This document shows, piece by piece, positions 42,044 to 51,756 of a stretch of 64,000 bases of DNA. The stretch comes from Pseudescherichia sp031998825 (GTDB taxonomy: Bacteria > Pseudomonadota > Gammaproteobacteria > Enterobacterales > Enterobacteriaceae), in assembly GCF_031998825.1 (NCBI RefSeq), contig NZ_DAMACX010000005.1, positions 1-64,000 of the forward strand, in the 5' to 3' direction. Positions within the stretch are counted from its first letter, which is position 1; each line of letters begins with the position of its first letter. The position numbers were made by a program, and so were the translations under genes. The notes under the pieces are model-generated. The model ran no database searches and was not told the DNA's origin. It was given only the letters and a program-made list of their open reading frames with translations.

Positions 42044-43052
42044 GAAGCACCTCCAGCTGGGCTGTACGCTGACGGATATGATCGACGGCGGCCTCGACCG
42101 CGGCCGGATTATCGGCGGCGGTTAAGCGCACCACCAGGATCCCCAGCGCCCTCTCGCCGAGATACTCAATTTTGCCGTGCAGAATATTGACCGCCACGCC
42201 AAACATCACTGCCACCTCAGAGAGCACCGGCTGCTCGGCGGAATCGCCGATAAACAGGATCTTCACCAGCTGCCCCGGCAGATCCTGCTGTAGCCGCTCC
42301 GGCAGGGTCAGGTTCAGGGTGTGCGAGACCAGCTGCTGGGTAAACGGATGCTGCGGATGGGCAAAGATATCAAACACCTCGCCCAGCTCCACGACCTTAC
42401 CTGCGGACATCACCGCCACCCGATCGCAGATCGATTTGATCACGTTCATCTCATGGGTGATCAGCACGATGGTGATCCCCAGCCGGACGTTGATCTCTTT
42501 CAGCAGAGCAAGGATCGTCGCGGAGGTTTCCAGATCCAGCGCCGAGGTCGGCTCATCGCAGAGCAGCACGTCCGGGTGGTTAGCAATCGCGCGGGCGATA
42601 CCCACCCGCTGCTTCTGCCCGCCGCTGAGCTGGGCCGGGAAACGGCCTGTTTTATCGGCGAGACCGACTAGCTCAAGGATCTCTTTCACCCGAGGGGCAA
42701 TCTCGCTGCTGGCCCAGCCTGCGGCCTTCAGGCTGAAGGCGACGTTCTGCGCCACGGTGCGGGTGTGCATCAGGTTAAAGTGCTGGAAGATCATGCCGAT
42801 GCGCTGGCGTGCCTTGCGCAGCGTGACGCCTTCCAGGGCGGAGATCGTTACGCCGTTGACCTTTACTTCGCCCTGGCCAGGGCGCTGCAGGGCATTCAGA
42901 GTGCGTAGCAGGGTACTTTTCCCTGCGCCGCTGGTGCCAACGATGCCAAAAATCTCCCCTGCCGTGATATGCAGGCTGACATCGTCCACGGCCCGGGTCG
43001 TGGGACCCATGCCTGCGGGAAAATCGACGCAGACGTTATTTAGCTCAATCAT
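42036..43052 (-). CDS. MetN-like ABC transporter ATP-binding protein (second copy)
   Basis: This 338-residue ATPase has Walker A GTSGAGKST, Q-loop GMIFQHFNLM, signature LSGGQKQRVGIARAI, Walker B LLCDEPTSALDL, and a C-terminal NIL regulatory domain (about 255-338), as in MetN, which senses methionine inside the cell. The start at 43052 (MIELNNVCVDFPAG) overlaps the binding-protein stop by 8 nt; the longer frame to 43103 is not needed. The NIL domain argues for a methionine-class substrate rather than iron. Confidence 0.88.
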   Translation of the reverse strand: MIELNNVCVDFPAGMGPTTRAVDDVSLHITAGEIFGIVGTSGAGKSTLLRTLNALQRPGQGEVKVNGVTISALEGVTLRKARQRIGMIFQHFNLMHTRTVAQNVAFSLKAAGWASSEIAPRVKEILELVGLADKTGRFPAQLSGGQKQRVGIARAIANHPDVLLCDEPTSALDLETSATILALLKEINVRLGITIVLITHEMNVIKSICDRVAVMSAGKVVELGEVFDIFAHPQHPFTQQLVSHTLNLTLPERLQQDLPGQLVKILFIGDSAEQPVLSEVAVMFGVAVNILHGKIEYLGERALGILVVRLTAADNPAAVEAAVDHIRQRTAQLEVLHG

Positions 43053-43866
43053 GCATCCACTCTGGTTTCTGGAACGCGTTGAAGATGTTCTGCGGATCGT
43101 CAATCACCGCCCGGTAGGCCGGAGACTGCACCGCCGCCACGATATCTTTGGCGAACGGCTTCTCGGCATCTTCGGTGCGCACCGCGATGACGTTTTTCAG
43201 GTTCTCATCCAGCTGCTCCTGCTTAAGGGCGGAGGAGAGCTTGAGGCCAGCGGCAATGGCAAAGTTGCCGTTCACCAGCGCGGCGCTGGCGCTGTCCAGC
43301 GTACGCGGCAGCTGCGCCGCTTCCAGCGGTTTAAATACCAGCCCTTTCGGGTTGCTGGCAATATCGCGCTCGGAGGCTTTAGTCGGATCGATATTCTCTT
43401 TGATGGTGATCAGCTGCATTGCCTGGAGGAAACGCAGGCCGCGCGCCAGGTTAGTGGGATCGTTGGACAGGGTAACGATATCGCCCTTCTTCAGCTGATC
43501 GACGCTGGTGACTTTATGGGAGTAGAGCCCCATGCCCGCCGTGGGAACGACGATCAGCTTAGTGAGCTTCAGCCCTTTATCGGCGGCGAACTTCTCTAAA
43601 TAGAGCGAGTGCTGGAACAGGTTGGCGTCGATGCTGCCGTTAGCGAGGGCCATGTTCGGCTGCACGTAGTCGCTAAACTCACGCACCACCACCTTATAGC
43701 CCTTCTCTTTCAGCGAAGGGGCAATGGCCTGCTTTACCATATCGCCGTACGGACCCGGCGCAACGCCGAAAGTGATGGTTTGCGGATCGCTGGCGTGGGC
43801 AAACGGCAGGCCACAGGCCAGAAGCAGTGCAGCAACGCTGGCACGAAAGCTGAGACGACGTCCCAT
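43045..43866 (-). CDS. MetQ/NlpA-family substrate-binding protein
   Basis: This is a 273-residue periplasmic binding protein of the NlpA/MetQ family. The signal peptide ends LPFAHA; a LLLAC stretch inside it could act as a lipobox but sits less well than the SPase I site. The family core is EFSDYVQPNMALANGSIDANLFQHSLYLE (split over 62-90) and VTLSNDPTNLARGLRFLQ. MetQ of E. coli has a clear lipobox, so anchoring may differ here. The start at 43866 follows GGGAG at 5 nt. It is first in a three-gene importer operon. Confidence 0.87.
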   Translation of the reverse strand: MGRRLSFRASVAALLLACGLPFAHASDPQTITFGVAPGPYGDMVKQAIAPSLKEKGYKVVVREFSDYVQPNMALANGSIDANLFQHSLYLEKFAADKGLKLTKLIVVPTAGMGLYSHKVTSVDQLKKGDIVTLSNDPTNLARGLRFLQAMQLITIKENIDPTKASERDIASNPKGLVFKPLEAAQLPRTLDSASAALVNGNFAIAAGLKLSSALKQEQLDENLKNVIAVRTEDAEKPFAKDIVAAVQSPAYRAVIDDPQNIFNAFQKPEWMHD

Positions 43867-44049
43867 AGATTCTCCCAAAGTGTATTGTGTTTGCTGTATG
43901 ACGCGCCGGACTAAACAGCGCGCTTTTTTGACAATTTATGCATAACGCAGAGCGTTAAGATGGCATAAACCCGACGCGGCGGTAATTGAAAATATTTCAT
44001 ATAGATAGTGATGCCCCGGCAAACGCCTGCGCCGCCGGGGAACACTCGA

Positions 44050-45192
44050 TTAGAAATCGTAGCGTAGACGTACCAGGTTCATGTCGCCCAGATTATCCGT
44101 GCTGGACGTGAAGACATGCTCATAGTCAACGCGGAAACCGTAATCGAGTTGGAAGGTTACCCCGACACCGTTGTCGGTGCGCTGGTAGCTGCGACCGTTC
44201 AGATACTCAATACGATCGCCCATCACGTACGGCTGCACGGATTTAAGCGCGTACTGGCCTACCGGAATTTTATAGCCCGCATAGTACTCAATCCCCCACG
44301 CATCGCCGGCGAAGTAGTGATCGATAGAGACTTTTTTAGTGGTCATAAAGTTCTGATACCAGCCGCCGCCGACGGAGATTGTCCAGCGGTCCGGGGACCA
44401 GCTCAGCGCCGTACCGAGAATGTTTTGATCCCATGTTTTACTGTCGTTACTGCGCGGATTGTAGATTTTTGCCCGGGTATAGTTCCACGCCGTGCCCCAG
44501 GTAAGATCGGAGGTCAGACGGTAGTCGAGACCCAGCGAGCCGCCGCCGGTACGCTCATAGCGCAGGCCGTTCATCGGGTTATAGTTGTCGTTAAACAAGT
44601 AAGAGGCGTAGATATCGGCGTCGCCTACAGTCTTCTTATACTTCAGCATCTTGCGTGAACGGTAGGAGCCGTCGTAGTCGCCGTTGATACCGTTGCCCGG
44701 TGCCTGACCGATCATGTCGTAATCCCAGATATCGGTTTTTGACCCGATCACATCGTAGTAGACGCTATTCTGTTGGCCAAAGGTCAGCACGCCCCAGGTT
44801 TTACTTTTGAAACCGGTATAGAGCATGCGGCGGCTGGTATCATTCGCGCCTTTGGCGTAGTGATTATCCCAGTCAAATACCGCCGGAATATTCACGCCCA
44901 CTTCGTAGTAGTTGGTCCAGTTGATGTCATCAAACAGGTAGTAATCGGCCGCGAAACGGAAACGCGTGCCGCCGTCAAAACCGTTACGTTTGTATGAGCC
45001 TTTATCGCCATCGCCGGTCATATTGTTGAACTGCGGACGAATACTGCCGCCGACGGCAAAGTTGAGGCGGCTTAGCGCATCGCCTGCGGCCGGGTCCTGC
45101 TTTAAAAGCGTAATTTCCGCCTGAGTAGAAAAAGATGTCAATGCCACTGCTGCGCCGATCGTCATCGCCAGCGCTGTTATTTTTATCGCCAT
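44050..45192 (-). CDS. Outer-membrane porin
   Basis: This is a 380-residue gram-negative porin. It has a signal peptide (ITALAMTIGAAVALTSFSTQA) and a barrel with aromatic-girdle strands (FRFAADYYLFDDINWTNYYEVG, LKYKKTVGDADIYASYLF), and it ends MNLVRLRYDF with the terminal Phe needed by the BAM complex. It is not OmpC or OmpF by sequence and shows no sugar-specific signature that I recognise. It stands as a single gene between the Met-like importer and ybbP. It could serve the same nutrient as its neighbour importer, but that is inference. Confidence 0.85.
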   Translation of the reverse strand: MAIKITALAMTIGAAVALTSFSTQAEITLLKQDPAAGDALSRLNFAVGGSIRPQFNNMTGDGDKGSYKRNGFDGGTRFRFAADYYLFDDINWTNYYEVGVNIPAVFDWDNHYAKGANDTSRRMLYTGFKSKTWGVLTFGQQNSVYYDVIGSKTDIWDYDMIGQAPGNGINGDYDGSYRSRKMLKYKKTVGDADIYASYLFNDNYNPMNGLRYERTGGGSLGLDYRLTSDLTWGTAWNYTRAKIYNPRSNDSKTWDQNILGTALSWSPDRWTISVGGGWYQNFMTTKKVSIDHYFAGDAWGIEYYAGYKIPVGQYALKSVQPYVMGDRIEYLNGRSYQRTDNGVGVTFQLDYGFRVDYEHVFTSSTDNLGDMNLVRLRYDF

Positions 45193-45333
45193 GGAACTAT
45201 TTCCTTGATGAATATATAGCTAACTATTTAGCGGGCAAATAATATCTTTTATTAATATGGCCGTGGTGGCGCTTTTTTATGATTTTGTGCTGCTAAAACA
45301 TGGATTTGCTGAATAATCATCGAGGGGAAAAGT

Positions 45334-45361
45334 TGCGCACCGGGATAATCCCCGGCGCGCA
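45334..45361 (-). terminator. Terminator-like hairpin after ybbP
   Basis: TGCGCACCGGG and CCCCGGCGCGCA form an imperfect long stem around ATAAT. On the minus strand AACTTTTCCC follows, giving a short U-run, so it probably ends the ybbAP transcript. Confidence 0.5.
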
Positions 45362-45373
45362 TGAGGGGTGAGG

Positions 45374-47805
45374 TTAACCTACAAACTGGCGGAACAGCGC
45401 TTTACCCTTCAGTAACCGGGTACCCAGCCAGCCGCCGCAGATCGAGAGCAAGAGCGCCCCGCAGAGCGGAAGTATGATCCACAGCCGCCAGTCAGGCTGC
45501 CACGGGAAATCAAACACCCGGGTCTGGAGCACTGCCAGCGCCGTCTCCGCGCCGATGGCGGCTACCAGCCCGGCGACAAAGCCCAGCAGCGCAAACTCAC
45601 ACCACAGCGTCGTGCGCAGCAGGCGCTTGCCGGCGCCCAGCGTACGGTAGACCACCAGCTCCTGATGCCGCTGGCGCATCCCAACCTGGACCTGAGCCAG
45701 CAGCAGCAGGATGCCGCAGAGCGTCACCAGCACCACCATCACCTCCAGCGCCCGACTCACCTGCCCTAATACCTGGCCGACCTGCTTGAGGATCGCCCCA
45801 ATATCCAGCAGGCTGACGGTAGGAAACTCCCGGTTAAGCTGGGTCAGCATGCCGTTACCGTTCTCCCAGCGGAAGCTGGTCAGCCAGCTCTGAGGCTGGT
45901 TATCCAGCGCGCCGGTTGGGAAGATAAAGAAGAAGTTCGGCCGCAGGCTCTCCCAGTCCACCTTACGCAGGCTGGTCACTTTTGCAGTGAAGTCCTGGGT
46001 ATCGCCCATAAAGGTTACGCTGTCCCCAAGGCGAATATTGAGCCGCTCCGCCAGCCCCTCCTCCATTGAGACCTCTCCCGCCTTCGGTGGCCAGCTGCCC
46101 GCGGTGAGCGGGTTGTGATCCGGCCGATTCGCCTGCCAGGTGAGGTTCAGCTCCCGGTTGAGCGACTCGTCCTTGTTCCCCTCGGTACTCTGACCGTTAA
46201 TCTGCGTCAGACGGGCCCGCACAATCGGGTAGAAGGATTCGGGAACGATCTGGTGCTCGGCAAGAAACGCCTTCAGCGGCGTTACCTGCTCGGGAGCGAT
46301 GTTGATCAGGAAGTAGTTAGGGCTCTCCGGCGGGAGCTGCTGCTGCCAGCGATCGAGCAGATCGCCGCGTAGTACCAGCAGCATCGCCAGCAGCATGAAC
46401 GACAGGGAGAATGCCGAGAGCTGGCTCAGAGTCGACCAGGGCTGGCGCAGCAGCCGGTTTACCGCCAGCCGCATCGCCAGAGACTTCAGGGTCAACCGCT
46501 TGAGGACGTTGAGCAGCATCCAGCCGAGCAGCCCGCAGAGCAGCGCCAGCACCACCGCGCCNNNNNNNNNNCCGCGCCCGCCAATACCGCCCACAGCAGC
46601 ATGCTGCCGCCCATCAGCCAGGCCAGCAGCAGCACCGCAACGGCGGCGACAATCGGCAGGTAGAGCTTCAGCGGCCAGACGTTAGCCACCGCATCGCGGC
46701 GCAGGACGCGGATCGGCGCGGTCGCCAGCAGCAGACGATAGGGTCGCAGCCCCACCAGCAGAGAGATCACCAGCATCGCCCCTGTCGTCCACAGCCACGG
46801 CCAGAGGCTGGCAGGCGGCAGCGCAGCGGGCAGCACCGGCTTGAGCAGGATCATCAATACCTGCTCAAACAGCAGGCCGATAGCGCCCCCGGTGACGGTG
46901 GCGAGGGCCAGCACCAGCAGCCACTGGCCGACAATCAGCTTTTGCAGCTGGGCGCGCCCTGCCCCCAGCGTTTTCAGAATGGCGACCAGATCGTAGCGGC
47001 TGCGGCAGTAGTGGTTCATCGCCACCGCCACGGCGGCGATCGCCAGCAGCAGGGTCAGCAGGGCCGACAGCAGCAGGAACTGCTGGGAGCGCTCGAGGGA
47101 TTTCCCCAGCGCCCCTTCGTCCTGCTCGAGGCCATACCAGCGCTGCTCCGGTGTGAGCTGCGGCAGGAGCCACTTTTCGTAATCTTCGAGCTGCTGCGGC
47201 GTGCCGCCAAACTTGATGCGCCACATTACGCGGCTGCCGGGCTGTACCGCGTCGGTCGCCGCCACGTCGGCAAGGTTCATCATCAGACGCGGGGCCATCT
47301 GGAAGGGGTTAAACCCGGCGTCCGGCTCCTGCACCACCTCCCCGGCAATGCGCAGCCGGGCGTCACCCACGTCGATATAGTCGCCGGGCTTAAGGCTCAG
47401 CAGCGCCATCAGGCGCGGGGCAAGGAGCACCGTCCCCGCCTGCGGCTTGAGGCCCGGCGGATTGGTTTGCAGCTCGCCATACATAGGGTAGATAGCGTCC
47501 ACGGCCTTGACGTTAGCCAGCTGCGGCGTATCCCCGGCAAAGGTCATGGTGGCGAAAGTGAGCTGCTCGCCCACCTTCAGGCCTCGCTTGCGTGCCTCCT
47601 CCAGCCACGCCGGAGGGATTTCACGGGAGCTGCGCAGCGCCCGGTCACCCGCCATAAAGTCGCGGCTCTGCTGGCTAAGGCCTTTCTCCATGCGATCGCT
47701 GATGTTGCCCAGCGCCAGCACGCAGGCCACCGCCAGGCTGAGGGCCAGCCAGACGATCAGCAGCGACGGCGAACGCCATTCGCGCCAGAACCAGCGGGCA
47801 ATCAT
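45374..47805 (-). CDS. ybbP: ABC3-type exporter permease YbbP (interrupted only by an assembly gap)
   Basis: This is a large inner-membrane permease of the FtsX/LolC-like MacB superfamily, partner of the ATPase YbbA; the exported substrate is unknown. The N-terminal part (from 47805 to the gap) starts MIARWFWREWRSPSLLIVWLA, and the C-terminal part ends GKALFRQFVG. A run of 10 N at 46562-46571 splits the frame. The bases on both sides are the same 7-mer CCGCGCC; joining them over that overlap yields 2415 nt, exactly 804 codons plus stop, the E. coli YbbP length, and restores WAVLAGAVVLALL. So the gene is most likely intact. It overlaps ybbA by 4 nt. Confidence 0.92.
46562..46571. other. Assembly gap of 10 N, really a 7-nt overlap
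   Basis: Ten N separate contig ends. The left end finishes CCGCGCC (46555-46561) and the right end begins CCGCGCC (46572-46578). Merging the two ends restores the ybbP frame and the expected length, so no bases are missing. Confidence 0.9.
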
Positions 47806-48488
47806 GCTTCCTCCCGCAGTTCGCCGTTGACCAGCCGCAGGCGACGATCGCAGCGGGCCGCCAGCTGCGGATCGTGCGTGACCAGAATCAGCGTGGTGCC
47901 ATACTGCTGGTTCATGGAGAAGAGCAGATCGGCGATCTTATCTCCGGTCTGCCGGTCGAGGTTACCGGTCGGCTCATCGGCAAAGAGCACGCCGGGGCGA
48001 CCGTTGAAGGCGCGGGCCAGCGCCACGCGCTGCTGCTCGCCGCCGGAGAGCTGGGCAGGAAGGTGATCCAGCCGCTTGCCCAGGCCGAGATCGGTCAGCA
48101 GCGTTTTGGCGCTCTCGCGACTCTGGCGACCGTTTTCACCGCGCAGCAGCGCCGGTAGCTCGACGTTCTCCAGCGCATTCAGGGTGGGGATCAGCATAAA
48201 GGACTGGAAGACAAAGCCGACGTTCTGCGCCCGCAGCGCCGCCCGCGCCTCCTCATCCATGGTGTGCAGAGGCTGGCCCAGCAGGCTAACCTCGCCGCTG
48301 CTGCCGTCGTCCAGCCCGGCGAGGATCGCCAGCAGGGTTGACTTACCGGAACCCGATTCGCCGATCAGGGCAATCGTCTGCGCCGGTTTGACAACCAGCT
48401 CAACTCCGGTGAGGATGGAAAGCTCATGTTCCCCCTGACCGACGGACTTCTTAAGATGATGAACTTCAACAATGTTTTCCGCTGGCAT
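47802..48488 (-). CDS. ybbA: ABC exporter ATP-binding protein YbbA
   Basis: This 228-residue ATPase of the LolD/MacB class energises YbbP. Walker A is GESGSGKST, the Q-loop region is VGFVFQSFML, the signature is LSGGEQQRVALARAF and Walker B is LFADEPTGNLD. It overlaps ybbP by 4 nt, so the pair is coupled. Its 5' end overlaps the divergent tesA start by 33 nt, so each promoter must lie inside the other's coding region. Confidence 0.95.
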   Translation of the reverse strand: MPAENIVEVHHLKKSVGQGEHELSILTGVELVVKPAQTIALIGESGSGKSTLLAILAGLDDGSSGEVSLLGQPLHTMDEEARAALRAQNVGFVFQSFMLIPTLNALENVELPALLRGENGRQSRESAKTLLTDLGLGKRLDHLPAQLSGGEQQRVALARAFNGRPGVLFADEPTGNLDRQTGDKIADLLFSMNQQYGTTLILVTHDPQLAARCDRRLRLVNGELREEA

Positions 48489-49082
48489 TTGCCCTTCCTG
48501 TTTATGCTTCTGTTTACCTTCCGTGCCGCAGCCGCTGACACGCTGTTGGTTCTCGGTGACAGCCTGAGCGCCGGGTACCGCATGGCGGCCAACTCGGCCT
48601 GGCCTGCGCTGCTTAACGATAAGTGGCAGCAGACGCCGCCGGTGGTTAATGCCAGTATAAGCGGCGATACCTCCCAGCAGGGGCTTTCCCGTCTGCCCAC
48701 GCTGCTAAAGCAGCACCGGCCGCGCTGGGTGCTGGTGGAGCTGGGAGGCAACGACGGCCTGCGCGGCTTTGCGCCACAGCAGACCGAGCAGACCCTGCGT
48801 AAAATTTTGCAGACCATTAAGGACGCCAACGCACAGCCGCTGCTGATGCAGATCCGCCTGCCGGCCAACTATGGCCGTCGCTATACGGAGACCTTTAGCG
48901 CGATCTATCCTGCGCTGGCCAAAGAGTTTGACGTACCGCTGCTCCCCTTCTTTATGGAGGAGGTCTATCTCAAGCCGCAGTGGATGCAGGATGATGGCAT
49001 TCACCCCAATCTGGATGCCCAGCCGTTTATCGCCGACTGGATGGCCACGCGCCTCGCACCTTTAGTTAACCATGATAGTTAA
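48456..49082 (+). CDS. tesA: Periplasmic acyl-CoA thioesterase I / lysophospholipase L1
   Basis: TesA is a periplasmic SGNH hydrolase acting on acyl-thioesters, lysophospholipids and some peptide esters. The 208-residue precursor has a signal peptide ending RAAA. The SGNH blocks are GDSLSAG (Ser36 of the precursor), SGDTS, ELGGNDGLRG and DDGIHPN, giving the Ser/Asp/His triad. The start MMNFNNVFRW at 48456 agrees with E. coli. It is divergent from and overlaps ybbA. No strong ribosome site is seen. Confidence 0.96.
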   Translation: MMNFNNVFRWHLPFLFMLLFTFRAAAADTLLVLGDSLSAGYRMAANSAWPALLNDKWQQTPPVVNASISGDTSQQGLSRLPTLLKQHRPRWVLVELGGNDGLRGFAPQQTEQTLRKILQTIKDANAQPLLMQIRLPANYGRRYTETFSAIYPALAKEFDVPLLPFFMEEVYLKPQWMQDDGIHPNLDAQPFIADWMATRLAPLVNHDS

Positions 49083-49123
49083 CCATGACTCATAAATAAT
49101 CGGGGACGCCTACGGGTAAAGTT

Positions 49124-49894
49124 ATGCAAAAATCGGTCTTAATAACAGGATGTTCCAGCGGAATCGGTCTGGAAGCAGCAGTAGAGCTAAAGCGCCAGGG
49201 GTTTCATATCCTTGCCGCCTGCCGCAAGCCTGATGACGTCTCACGCATGAACGGGATGGGCTTTACCGGCATCCTGCTGGATCTCGACCTCCCGGAGAGC
49301 GTCGATCGCGCCGCCGATGAGATTATTGCGCGGACCGGCAATCGCCTCTACGGCATCTTTAACAATGCCGGCTACGGCGTCTACGGCCCGCTGGCCACCA
49401 TCAGCCGCGAGCAGATGGAGCAGCAGTTCTCCGCCAACTTCTTTGGTGCGCATCAGCTGACCATGCGCCTGCTGCCCGCAATGCTCCCTTACGGCGAAGG
49501 GCGTATCGTGATGACCTCCTCGGTAATGGGGCTGATCTCCACGGCGGGACGCGGGGCTTACGCGGCGAGTAAATATGCCCTTGAGGCGTGGTCGGATGCC
49601 CTGCGCATGGAGCTGCGCCACAGCGGCATTCAGGTGAGCCTGATCGAGCCCGGCCCCATCCGTACGCGCTTCACCAAAAACGTTAACCAGACCCAGCAGG
49701 ATAACCCGGTAGAAAATCCTGGCATTGCCGCACGGTTTACCCTTGGTCCGGAGGCGGTAGTGGCGAAAGTGCGCCATGCTTTTGAGAGCAAGCGTCCAAA
49801 GCTGCGCTATCCGGTGACGCTGGTGACCCACGCCGTCTGCTGGCTGAAGCGCCTGCTGCCGGGACGGGCGATGGATAAAATTTTGCGTGGGTGA
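49124..49894 (+). CDS. ybbO: SDR-family oxidoreductase YbbO
   Basis: This is a short-chain dehydrogenase/reductase, 256 residues. The cofactor site is TGCSSGIG (8-15), followed by NNAGYG, a catalytic Ser in MTSSVMG, and YAASK (Tyr/Lys). E. coli YbbO is reported to act on aldehydes and similar carbonyls with NADP(H). It follows tesA after 41 nt on the same strand, the same order as in E. coli. Confidence 0.93.
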   Translation: MQKSVLITGCSSGIGLEAAVELKRQGFHILAACRKPDDVSRMNGMGFTGILLDLDLPESVDRAADEIIARTGNRLYGIFNNAGYGVYGPLATISREQMEQQFSANFFGAHQLTMRLLPAMLPYGEGRIVMTSSVMGLISTAGRGAYAASKYALEAWSDALRMELRHSGIQVSLIEPGPIRTRFTKNVNQTQQDNPVENPGIAARFTLGPEAVVAKVRHAFESKRPKLRYPVTLVTHAVCWLKRLLPGRAMDKILRG

Positions 49895-49953
49895 GTTGAA
49901 GGCCACACCTCTCAACCCCATGTAAAGATAAACGTGAAAACAGAGAATTAGCT

Positions 49954-50808
49954 ATGTCCGTACAGAATATTGTCACTATTACCGAAGCGAACCTCCAACA
50001 GACGCTAGAGCAGTCGGTTAACCTGCCGGTGCTTTTCTATTTCTGGTCCGATCGTAGCCAGCACTGCCAGCAGCTGACCCCGGTGCTGGAGTCGCTGGCC
50101 GCGCAGTATAGCGGGCAGTTTATTCTGGCGAAGGTGGACTGCGACGCTGAGCAGATGGTGGCCTCGCAGTTTGGCCTGCGGGCGATCCCAACCGTCTATC
50201 TGTTCCAGAACGGCCAGCCGGTGGACGGCTTCCAGGGGCCTCAGCCGGAAGAGGCGATCCGCGCTCTGCTGGAGAAGGTTCTGCCCCGCCCTGAGGAGCT
50301 GAAAGCCCAGCAGGCGATGGCCCTGGCTCAGGAAGGCAACTATGCCGAGGCGCTGCCGCTGGCGAAAGAGGCCTGGCAGCTGTCGAATCAGAACGGTGAG
50401 TTTGGTCTGCTGCTGGCCGAGACGCTGATCGTCCTTAACCGCGCCGACGAAGCCGAAGCGGTGCTGAAAACTATTCCGCTGCAGGATCAGGATACCCGCT
50501 ACCAGGGCCTGGTGGCGCAGATCGAGCTGCTGAAAAAGGCCGCCGATACTCCAGAGATCCAGCTTCTGCAACAGCAGGTTGAGCAGTCGCCGGAGAACGC
50601 CGAGCTGGCAACCCAGCTGGCGTTGCAGCTGCATCAGGTTGGGCGCAACGAAGAGGCGCTGGAGCTGCTGTTTAGCCATCTGCGCAAGGATCTCTCTGCT
50701 GCCAACGGCGAGGCGCGTAAAATGCTGCAGGAGATCCTCGCCGCGCTGGGGACCGGTGATGCGCTGGCTACATCCTATCGCCGCAAGCTCTATTCACTGC
50801 TTTATTGA
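49954..50808 (+). CDS. cnoX: Chaperedoxin CnoX (YbbN)
   Basis: This 284-residue cytosolic protein has an N-terminal thioredoxin-like domain (1-110) and C-terminal TPR-like helical repeats (115-284). The site that would be CxxC in thioredoxin is SQHC (in WSDRSQHCQQL), as in E. coli YbbN/CnoX. This enzyme lacks reductase activity but protects substrates from over-oxidation and works with GroEL/DnaK after bleach stress. The full length and motif are intact. Confidence 0.94.
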   Translation: MSVQNIVTITEANLQQTLEQSVNLPVLFYFWSDRSQHCQQLTPVLESLAAQYSGQFILAKVDCDAEQMVASQFGLRAIPTVYLFQNGQPVDGFQGPQPEEAIRALLEKVLPRPEELKAQQAMALAQEGNYAEALPLAKEAWQLSNQNGEFGLLLAETLIVLNRADEAEAVLKTIPLQDQDTRYQGLVAQIELLKKAADTPEIQLLQQQVEQSPENAELATQLALQLHQVGRNEEALELLFSHLRKDLSAANGEARKMLQEILAALGTGDALATSYRRKLYSLLY

Positions 50809-50838
50809 TTGACCGCTATTGCGGCAGGGAGGGTGTAA

Positions 50839-51756
50839 ATGCTTATCGTCATCCCGGTACTGATTTTCGTCGCGCTGGTGATTGTCGGCGCGGGCGTAAA
50901 GATTGTGCCGCAGGGCTACCAGTGGACCGTGGAGCGCTTCGGGCGCTACACCAAATCGTTACAGCCGGGCCTGAGCCTGGTTGTGCCGTTTATGGACAGG
51001 ATTGGCCGCAAAATCAATATGATGGAACAGGTATTGGATATCCCCTCTCAGGAGGTCATTTCCAAGGATAACGCCAACGTCACCATCGATGCGGTCTGCT
51101 TTATCCAGGTGATCGACGCCCCGAAGGCGGCCTATGAGGTAAGCAACCTGGAGCTGGCCATCATCAACCTGACGATGACCAACATCCGTACCGTTTTAGG
51201 GTCGATGGAGCTGGACGAGATGCTCTCCCAGCGCGATAACATCAACACCCGTCTGCTGCATATCGTTGATGAGGCGACCAACCCCTGGGGTATCAAGGTG
51301 ACGCGCATTGAGATCCGCGACGTGCGCCCGCCCGCCGAGCTTATCTCCTCTATGAACGCCCAGATGAAGGCCGAGCGAACCAAGCGCGCCTACATTCTGG
51401 AAGCTGAGGGGATCCGCCAGGCGCAGATCGTCAAGGCCGAGGGGGAGAAGCAGTCGAAGATCCTCAAGGCCGAGGGCGAGCGACAGTCGGCGTTTTTGCA
51501 GGCGGAAGCCCGTGAGCGTTCGGCCGAGGCGGAGGCCCGCGCTACCCAGATGGTCTCCGAGGCGATTGCCGCCGGGGATATTCAGGCGGTGAACTACTTC
51601 GTGGCGCAGAAATACACCGAGGCGCTCCAGCACATTGGCTCATCAACCAATAGCAAAGTCGTACTGATGCCGCTGGAGGCCAGCAGCCTGATGGGCTCTA
51701 TCGCTGGCATCGCCGAGCTGGTGAAAGAGAGCGCCAGCGAACGGAAAGGCCTATGA
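50839..51756 (+). CDS. qmcA: SPFH/stomatin-family protein QmcA
   Basis: This 305-residue protein has one N-terminal membrane anchor (MLIVIPVLIFVALVIVGAGV), an SPFH/PHB domain (about 25-180), and a long alanine/glutamate-rich coiled coil (190-255: KAEGEKQSKILKAEGERQSA...). It forms large membrane rings with FtsH/HflKC-type partners. It overlaps the NfeD-type gene ybbJ by 4 nt, the classical stomatin-NfeD operon pair. Confidence 0.95.
   Translation: MLIVIPVLIFVALVIVGAGVKIVPQGYQWTVERFGRYTKSLQPGLSLVVPFMDRIGRKINMMEQVLDIPSQEVISKDNANVTIDAVCFIQVIDAPKAAYEVSNLELAIINLTMTNIRTVLGSMELDEMLSQRDNINTRLLHIVDEATNPWGIKVTRIEIRDVRPPAELISSMNAQMKAERTKRAYILEAEGIRQAQIVKAEGEKQSKILKAEGERQSAFLQAEARERSAEAEARATQMVSEAIAAGDIQAVNYFVAQKYTEALQHIGSSTNSKVVLMPLEASSLMGSIAGIAELVKESASERKGL

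Noticed and set aside
42172..43599. 475-aa open frame antisense to the MetN/MetQ-like genes
   Set aside because: It spans two real overlapping genes on the other strand and has shadow-type composition.
44014..44040. GC hairpin after the porin gene as an intrinsic terminator
   Set aside because: CCCCGGC/GCCGGGG can pair, but the minus-strand side has no T-run and the loop is long; not listed as a feature.
45374..47805. Two separate permease genes (two fragments either side of the N run)
   Set aside because: Merging the 7-nt identical contig ends restores one 804-aa YbbP; the split is an assembly artefact.
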